Source: Linanthus parryae (lineage: Eukaryota; Streptophyta; Magnoliopsida; Ericales; Polemoniaceae). From it: 64,000 nucleotides of DNA. Position 1 is the first letter of the stretch. Every line of letters begins with the position of its first letter. Position numbers and translations under genes: made by a program. This document shows positions 57,337-64,000 of this stretch, piece by piece. Below the pieces are notes generated by a model. That model had not been told where the DNA came from, made no database searches, and was given only the letters and a program-made list of their open reading frames with translations. The stretch is taken from contig JALGPY010000007.1 of assembly GCA_023055425.1 (NCBI GenBank), positions 18,300,001 to 18,364,000 of the forward strand, in the 5' to 3' direction.

Positions 57337-57559
57337 CTTCTCTCATTTCATGCGTTCTATTATAACGTCGCTTAATGTCTTGTATGGCTACGATTTACAC
57401 AATCTCCTCTCCCATATGAGAGGATTGTAATCTCATCTCTCCCATATGAGAGCGCTATAATAAGAAAATTCTCCCAAATGAGAACTTCATATTTCTGGAT
57501 TGTCAATTCTGCTTCATTTTAGTTTATTATAACTGTTGACAATGGGTTATCCGCCACAA

Positions 57560-58048
57560 TAGCAATCTATGCAAATGCGATCTTAATTGATCATTTGAGC
57601 TTATCTGTCATGATAGCAGCTCATGCGAAATGCGATCTTAATTGATCATCTAAGCCTATCTATCACGATAGCAGCCTATGCGAAATGCGATCTTAATTGA
57701 TCATCTAAGCCTATCTGTCACGATAGCAGCCTATGCAAATGCGATCTTAATTGATCATCTAAGCCTACCTATCACGATAGCAGCCTATGCGAAATGCGAT
57801 CTTAATTGATCATCTAAGCCTATCTCTCACGATATCAGCCTATGCAAATGCGATCTTAATTGATCATCTAAGCCTATCTATCACGATAGCAGCCTATGCG
57901 AAATGCGATCTTAATTGATCATCTAAGCCTATCTGTCACGATAGCAGCCTATGCAAATGCGATCTTAATTGATCATCTAAGCCTATCTGTCACGATAGCA
58001 GCCTATGCGAAATGCGATCATAATTGATCATTTAAGCCTATCTGTCAC
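57560..58048. repeat. tandem array, 55/54-bp units, about 9 copies
   Basis: Unit: GCGATCTTAATTGATCATCT, then AAGCCTATCT, TCACGATAGCAGCC and TATGCGAAAT. For most of the array units ending GCGAAAT alternate with units ending GCAAAT, giving a 109-bp dimer. Each unit holds CTATC-GATAG and GATC-GATC inverted repeats. Arrays in this position (between pol and 3' LTR) are known in Tat-type elements. The last copy is cut by the inverted LTR at 58049. Confidence 0.92.
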
Positions 58049-58674
58049 TGTGCACAAGAGATTCCGGCAGGGAGACCTCCGTGTACACCGTACGTAGTGG
58101 ATCAGGGATCGCACAGGAAGAGTAGGGGAGTGTGTAGGGAGAGAGTAAGTCAGTAGCAATGTCTGAGAGAGAGACAGAGGTTTGGCAGAGCTTCCGCGTA
58201 TGGGAGTGTGTTCTCCTTTGTATGGAAAGGTTAACGATATATATATACTGGAGAACGTGACCGTTGTAGTGTGGTTAATGCGCCCATTAATGGCGGCTTA
58301 ATTAGCTTAACCATAACGGCACGTTCGTCCGAGTATATAGGAACCGTTAGAGCACGTGGTGCGCGAGTACCGGAACCGTTACGAGGTTGACCGGGTTTGA
58401 CCGGATTGACCGGGCCTAGGGAGCTCGTGCCATAGATCTCTCAAAACAGTTACTAAAGGTCGCGCGCGGGCTTGGCTCGCGCGCGACAGGGCTTACTCTA
58501 GCCTCCAAACCACTAAGTCCCTACAAGTCCCGTGCAGTGGTATGCGAGGGCTCTGTCTCGCAGCCCCCGCATGGATCAGCTCGGCTGGTGATCCAGTGTG
58601 TGTGGAGCACAATATGGTGTGCTGGATGGTTGCCACGTGGCCAAGATCTGTCATGTCAGAAAGCAGTATCTACA
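58049..58674 (-). repeat. LTR of the same gypsy family, inverted; 3' LTR of a minus-strand element
   Basis: 626 bp, the reverse complement (with differences) of 55436-56062: it starts TGTGCACAAG and ends CAGTATCTACA. To its right, on the minus strand, AGAAAGGGGGCTAA abuts the LTR start, a polypurine tract. It is therefore the 3' LTR of an element whose interior lies to the right of 58674 on the minus strand. On its left there is no primer-binding site, as expected for a 3' LTR. Confidence 0.8.
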
Positions 58675-59360
58675 TTAGCCCCCTTTCTGCGCGTGAAGGC
58701 TCATAGCTGTATAGGCTTCCATGCGCGGAAACCAACATGCGCGTCGTCGCCACGCACCAATTCAAATACGGGTAAGTTCAGCCCCCGTGCGTGTCATTAT
58801 GACCTAAAACCCCTAGAGTCGTGCCGTCTGACCTTTAGGGTTTTAGGCGTGACGTCAGCCCGTCCTGTGATTGCGCGATACGACGGTGACGGTTGCGATT
58901 CGACTACTGAAGGGACGCAACCCTTCATTCTTTTGGATATATACCTTGTATCCCATTATTGCAAAACATCACTTCTTTCTCTTAAGGTGAATGGTACCCG
59001 GAGATCTTCGAGAGCAGATCCAGATAATCAATCACCAGTTCAGAACTGCAAATCGTATTCTTCAATTGTGCATATCCAAGCAAGCTTCAAGGAAACAAGG
59101 TTGGCCTCGTTTACTTTTGATTTAAAATACCAGTGTTTGCCTTGAACTGCGTTGAATCTGTAAACCCATGAAATTTGTGAAGAGGCTTTGATCTTTGAAC
59201 CCGCTTCGTTTTACTCTTTCAACAATATTGGATCTTGCCACTCCCCAATTTAGAGAAATCGGTACCGGAACTGTTTGCTTTCCTTTGCATAGATCACGAA
59301 TTCCAAAATTCAAACTGAAGTGTGGTATTTCTCCCCCCTTTTTCTTGCCCTTTCGCAGGA
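58675..59360 (+). other. leader/promoter region of the plant-mobile-domain gene
   Basis: GC-richer than the AT-rich intergenic DNA. The frame 58537-59145 starts inside the LTR and has no known domain. A TTTCGCAG acceptor at 59358 directly before GA-ATG suggests an intron in the 5' UTR; a possible upstream donor is GGTTGG near 59100. On the minus strand this is the 3' non-coding end of a gypsy element. Confidence 0.4.
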
Positions 59361-62300
59361 ATGGCCAAGACAAGAGTAACCAGACCCGTCAAGGAAGATG
59401 AAGAGATGCCGGAGCTTCCGCAGGCTCTGTGGCGAAAAGCCCCCTTTCTGGGTGGGAAAGATTTTTATCATGCGAGGGTGAAGGCGAAGAGGATGCCTGA
59501 TCCCGTTCCAGCTGAGCGATTGTTGACACTGACTCGCCCAGTTAACTCAGTCTTGCTCGAGTTGGTTGGTTCCGAGGATGTGGTTCGATTGGGGATCGAG
59601 AATGGGCACTTCCCATACACTGCGATTTCTACTCAGGCGTTTGTCCAGAAATTGGACTATATGGATGAGTGGATTGACCACGTGTTGGATCATCACGCCG
59701 AGACTCTCGATGAAGCCGGCGTTTTCTTTGCTATCCGTGCTATGAAGGGTGCCGCCGTGAAGTTGGATCAGTCCATGCTTCTAGACCTTCTGTCCCGTTA
59801 CTCGCCTGCGACTCACACGTTTCATTTTGCTGAGTTCGAGGCTGCCCCCACGCTCGAGGACGTTCAAATGCTGTATGAGCTTTCCCCCATGGGCGAGGTG
59901 GACCCCTTGAGTCACTTGAGGACATCTGCGGAAATGGCCTTGTACGCGCAGATGGAGGAGTGCCTAGCGGAGGTAAAGAAAATCTCCACTCGGTGGACCA
60001 CTACAAAGCCTCTTCCGAACTGGCAGCTGGTTGATACGTCTGCGAAGAATACCTGGAACAAGTGGTTGCAGTACTTCTTCCGAGACTATGCGAACAGCAG
60101 CATTACTAAGAAGCTTTTGAGCGAGAATCCGGAGGCCGAGAATTACGTAGAGGGCAAGGGTTATCATTTAACCCTCTGTGCCTTTCTCTGTGCTTGGCTA
60201 TCGAGGTATCTGATTGATGGTCACCCCCATGACGGGGTCTTCTACCATGTGCTGCCACTTGCCGTGAGGCTCGCTCTTGGCCAGAGAGTCGCACTCGGAC
60301 CCTTGGTCTTGGGCACGCTATATTATAGGCTGGATCAGCTGGTTCTGGCGATGAGGGAATCGCGTGGCCGCCTCGATGTTCTGACCTTTGTCAATATCAG
60401 CTTTTTGACAATGTGGGTTTTCGAGCGCTGGCCGTCTTATGCTCCAACTCCCCTTCCACTTGATAAGTGGTGTCCCCCAGGCGTGACGGAAGCGCGCAAC
60501 AGCGGGAGGGCTGCGAGATGGTTTGGAGCAAGCAACACCAAGTGTACTTGGAGTTTGATATGCGACAAACGAAAGGAGTTTACTGCCAGGCCCTATGCCA
60601 CACGTGTTGAGAATGTGCGGTGGTTTCCAAAGCTATACCCTTCCAAAGGTATGGTCTTGTCAGAAGATCTTCTCTTTGAAAAGGGGCCGCATTTCCACGA
60701 ACGCTATCGTGAGTTCTTTTGTTGGTGTCTGCGCGGTTCCCTTCCTGCCCTTGCAGAGCATATTCGTGAGCTCGCGCCACGGTATGAAAGGCTTACAGTG
60801 GATGTTGACCCCACTCGGGTCTCTCCTCAGTTTGGTTTTGATGCGGTGGCCCCATCGATCTGGCCCCAGTCTATTATCAGAGGGTGCTACAAGCGTTTGC
60901 TGACAAAGGAGTGCAAGACGGTCCTCATGAGCAATCTTCCCTTTGAGCAGCCTGCGGGAACTCGCAAGGGTGGTTGTTCCCAGAACTGGCTCGCATACTG
61001 GGTTGCCCAGCAAACGAGGATTGAGACGGAGGCGGCGGCGCAGCCAGGAAGGGCCCCCTTGATCAAAAGAAACTCTTTTCCGTTTCGCCCCAATTGCAGT
61101 TTGAGCGAGTCTGAGTATGGTTGCTACTCGCTGTGGGACCGCGAGAACCATTTGTGCCCCGATTTCATTCTGAAGGAGCAAGTCGACGCCATCAAGAAGG
61201 GCGACACGCAAGTCATCAAATATAGCAAGGCGTTTGCTGAGGTAAGCAATTTCTTTGTGTGCTTTAAGCTTTGTGATTTCCTTGTGCTGATGCTTTTCAT
61301 TCTGTACTGTTTCAGTGTCATGTGCGGAGGTTCGCGGCTGGTGATCGCTCCAAGTCGCTGGTGGACACCATTGTTGCCACCAGAAGGAAAGGGGAGTCGT
61401 TCCGGCTAGCATGGAGGATGGATGCCGAGGTTGAAACAAGGGTTCGCGCAGTCATGAATACTTTTGCCGACTCGCTGATAGACAACCCTCCGGCTCCGTC
61501 TCCTCCTAGAGATGACCCGTCCCCTCCAGCGACTGCGGCGCCGAGAGTGAAGAGACCTAGGCAAAAGGGAATTACGATTTCTTCCCCTAGGAGTGCTCCA
61601 GCTTCTCCCCCAGTGAGGTCCCTTTCCATCAAGGACAAAGGTAAGGGTCGTATGCCCAGCAAAGTGCGAAAAGATCTCGCAGTTGAGACTTTCGTTCCAT
61701 TCAACCAAGAGGAGGAAGAGAGGCAGGAGCCCCAGGCAAGTGATGAAGAAGAAGAAGCAACAATTGTGATGTGCGAGGAAGAATCAGGAGGTACTTCCGT
61801 CGCGTCTCCTTGCCCTTTATCATGACTTCTTTGCAGTTCTTTTCTTTGAACTAATTATGTATTCGCAGATGATGATGATGAAGCCGTTGGTGGCCTTGTG
61901 GCCAAGAGGCAAAAGAGAGATGCCCATTCTGGCATTCCAGATGATCCCATAAGCGAGGATGTTCTTGCTGAGTCCCGGAAGACAGCCGCGGAGGCTGCTG
62001 AAAGAAGAAGGCAGCGAGAGGAAGAGGAGCTTGAACGTGTGAAACAGCGGAGCCTCGAAGAGCAGCATGTCGACGACTTAGTGCGTCCAGTTGGCGAGGA
62101 AGACGAGCTTCCCGAAGAAGTGGCTCCTCATGTGGAGGAGGAAGATGAGGTTCCCGGAGAGGATGCAGCAGAGCTAGAGCAAGTCCAAGCGGACTTCGAA
62201 GAGATCGCAGGGGGCAATAAAGGTGAGATCTTCAATCTCGCAGTTACTTATAGAGATGTAATTGTGGGTGCGTTAAAGCACGGTGTGTCAAAGCCTGACA

Positions 62301-63648
62301 TTCGCCGTTGGTTGGTAAGCAAATGCGGAGAACCCTCAGGTAATTATTTTGAGTGATATGCACATACTAGGCTGTAGCCACTTGAGGCAAAATCATGACT
62401 GGTTTACTCGCATCCCAGGTCACGCATCTCTTAAAGATTTGCTTAGTGAGGACACACTGATAGGGCACGGTTCCACGTCCCTAGTGTACGATGAGGATAC
62501 CTCAATCCCACCTTCGCGTGGAGGTGCTTATACTTAGCTTTAGTAAAGATAGCGAAATAACTTATAACACAAGTTACCTCACATTATCGCATTTGGTATC
62601 GCAGGTCATGCTGAGGAACCTGAGCTGGAGCAGAGAAGTCGGCCTTCTGCATCCCATGTTCCAATTCCGAGCTCCCATACCGAGAAGCACGTCGCAGCCG
62701 CTGGACACGCAAGTGAGCATCTCGAGGATGTCATCGAACTTTCTGATGATGTCGAGGCTGATGCTGTGCCGATGGACGAAGGTGTCCGTACCGGTGGTGA
62801 GGAAGAAAGGACAAGTGATGCTAATGTTTTCGCATCTGGGAGTGTCCTCCGCCCAGCGACTTCGGCTGTCCCTTCGCCTCCGGCGATGACTGAGCCAGAA
62901 GCACCTATTCCTGCGTGGAGCATTTGGGGCTCGCAGGTTGGGAATGCAGTCGCAGCTGGTGCGGCCTACACTCTTCCTCCTGACTATGAGAGGTTGGAGC
63001 TTGCAGCTGATAGGAGAGCCATGGAGCGAGGGCAGTCTTCGAACAACCCAGTGGCCCGCATCCCTTCTCTTCATGAAATTCTGGAAGGCACTGGTAAGTA
63101 AAGATTTACCGTTCGCACGTAGCTTTATTTGCTTGCGAGTTTTTACATTATAACTCATTTTTGATGTCTCAGGTTTGAAGCAAACCGATGTGGACTGGGT
63201 GGTTCGAATGCGTCTCAGATACCCCCGATCGTTTGTGAGATCTCTGGAGATAGGACCTTTTGACAGGAGGCTATTCCTTACTGAAGCCATCTGGATACTG
63301 GAGCAGCTGTCTGCGGCTACACCTGCGACCATTTCGGCCCAGAGTGCTGAATTGCTGTGTGGCATGTGCCAAAATCTCCTGTTCAAAGTCCAAGGCAGAC
63401 TTGGTTTCAAATTCCTCAAAGACAGAGTTACACTGATTCGCGCAGCTGTAACTTTGAATCTCGGTCACCAGAATCTCGCAGCTGAGATGCAGAAGGTGGA
63501 GCAGCAAAAGCAAAAGGTTGATGAAGCTTTGAAGCTGTATGACGAAATGAATGCCAAGTGCGAGCTACTGAAGCAAGAAGTGAAACAAGTGGAGAAGCTG
63601 AGCGAGCAATTCGAGCCCCAAGATTCCTTAATCAAGATTTTGTTTTGA
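59361..63648 (+). CDS. plant mobile domain (PMD) protein, six exons, 1298 residues
   Basis: Exons 59361-61241, 61316-61790, 61869-62339, 62419-62523, 62605-63093 and 63173-63648 join in one open frame (3897 nt with stop); each intron (74-81 bp) begins GT and ends AG. Exon 1 (residues 1-627) holds the PF10536-type domain: AFVQKLDYMDEWIDHVLDHH near 93, HTFHFAEFEAAPTLEDV near 152, then a long tryptophan-rich region. Later exons are acidic or proline-rich with basic clusters (KRPRQKG; KRQKRD) that could be nuclear signals, and the end is a coiled coil (MQKVEQQKQKVDEALKLYDE). PMD proteins occur as host silencing factors (MAIL1/MAIN relatives) and as extra ORFs in Tat-type retrotransposons; the neighbouring LTR favours the latter. 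The start has an acceptor 2 nt upstream. Confidence 0.75.
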
Positions 63649-64000
63649 CTTTTCGAATTTTGAAAAGAAAACAGGAAAATAGCTTAGACATTAATGTAAT
63701 GTTTTGAAACATTAATGTAATGTTGCTAGGGTTTCTCCCCCCTTTTTTAACAACAAACAATGAGTTTGCCTGTTTTGCCCTTTTCGGGATTTGATTGGAC
63801 ATTTCTGTGCATATCCAATTATGACATCAGCAATTGATTCTCTGCTTGATTTTCGCGCTAATTTCTCGGCAGATAAGCACGCTTCCGTTGGGAAGTCCAT
63901 CCGAATCATGACTATCCGTCATTTATTAGGATACGCAACCGAATCGTCGTAGCCTTTAGTAGGGTAATTGATTGTTACCGCTTTTCAAGGCGTAAGTGAT
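63649..64000. other. 3' flank of the PMD gene, window end
   Basis: Contains a direct repeat of ACATTAATGTAATGTT at about 63689 and 63709. No further gene on either strand; pol of the proposed minus-strand gypsy element would have to start beyond the window. Confidence 0.4.

Larger units (their letters stand above)
55436..58048 (+). mobile_element. Ty3/gypsy element (Tat-like), deleted, 3' end missing
   Basis: 5' LTR 55436-56062 (627 bp, TGTAGATAG...GTGCACA), then the primer-site-like TTTTGGTGAACCCGACGTG, a gag N terminus and an integrase C-terminal half. Protease, RT, RNase H and the first part of integrase are deleted. A tandem array follows and the element stops at 58048 against an LTR of the same family in opposite orientation. 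Integrase sequence and the presence of an array after pol fit the Tat group of plant gypsy elements. Confidence 0.8.

Noticed and set aside
59322..61409. Taking the PMD protein as one uninterrupted 695-codon frame
   Set aside because: The first codons lie before an acceptor site at 59358 and the last 56 are intron 1 read-through; splicing at GTAAGC/TTCAG joins a much longer conserved frame.
60660..61439. Minus-strand 259-codon ORF as a separate gene
   Set aside because: It lies opposite the PMD exons and intron, lacks any known domain, and is explained by GC-rich coding sequence on the other strand.

Overview
The window is nuclear DNA of a flowering plant, probably a eudicot: AT-rich, intron-bearing and dominated by nested plant transposons (Ty1/copia, Ty3/gypsy, L1-type LINEs with a C-terminal RNase H, Helitrons, Stowaway/Tourist/hAT/Mutator-type miniature elements). 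I cannot name the species. Only two loci look like intact protein-coding genes: an F-box/LRR protein on the minus strand (51936-54951) and a six-exon plant-mobile-domain gene on the plus strand (59361-63648). A third, unrecognised minus-strand gene may be split by a large retrotransposon (19850-32925).

Layout. 0-4.4 kb: a foldback element (964-1892), a Stowaway-like MITE, an 80-bp tandem duplication and a copia RNase H/LTR remnant. 4.4-10.06 kb: a nearly full-length LINE with ORF1 and ORF2 joined by a TAATG overlap, inactivated by several stops and frameshifts. 10.1-19.68 kb: a Helitron ending in a hairpin plus CTAGT, carrying exon-like fragments and a 6.17-kb copia element (203-bp LTRs, TATAT target duplication), which itself holds a 500-bp foldback element with a perfect 9-bp duplication. 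The interior of this copia element has no recognisable gag-pol. It carries about 25-30 short inverted repeats, most built around CCWGAAG and each with different stem arms; this is the most unusual structure in the window. 20.68-32.28 kb: a copia element (GTAAC duplication) whose left LTR begins with an inverted copy of the LTR end; its gag is interrupted by a young non-autonomous element (21664-29479, ACTAT duplication) with two equal 3318-bp LTRs around only 1180 bp of non-coding interior.

33.5-40.7 kb: LINE remnants with a Tourist MITE. 40.7-45.7 kb: an exon-like ORF and a cluster of MITEs, including a TA-flanked composite and a hAT MITE with an 8-bp duplication. 45.7-47.8 kb: a compact copia derivative arranged LTR-interior-LTR-start of interior. 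48.75-51.34 kb: a second Helitron with the same terminal hairpin and clean A/T flanks. 51.9-55 kb: the F-box gene, its single intron filled by two MITEs. 55.2-58.7 kb: a LINE tail broken by a deleted Tat-like gypsy element that ends in a 55/54-bp satellite-like array and meets an LTR of the same family in opposite orientation. A polypurine tract beside that inverted LTR shows that a minus-strand gypsy element continues to the right, which would place the plant-mobile-domain gene antisense inside it.

The transposons do not form a pathway. Their nesting gives an order of events: host intron, then copia 20684, then the 3318-bp-LTR element; and Helitron, then copia 13339, then foldback 13713. All calls come from reading the sequence; no database search was possible.
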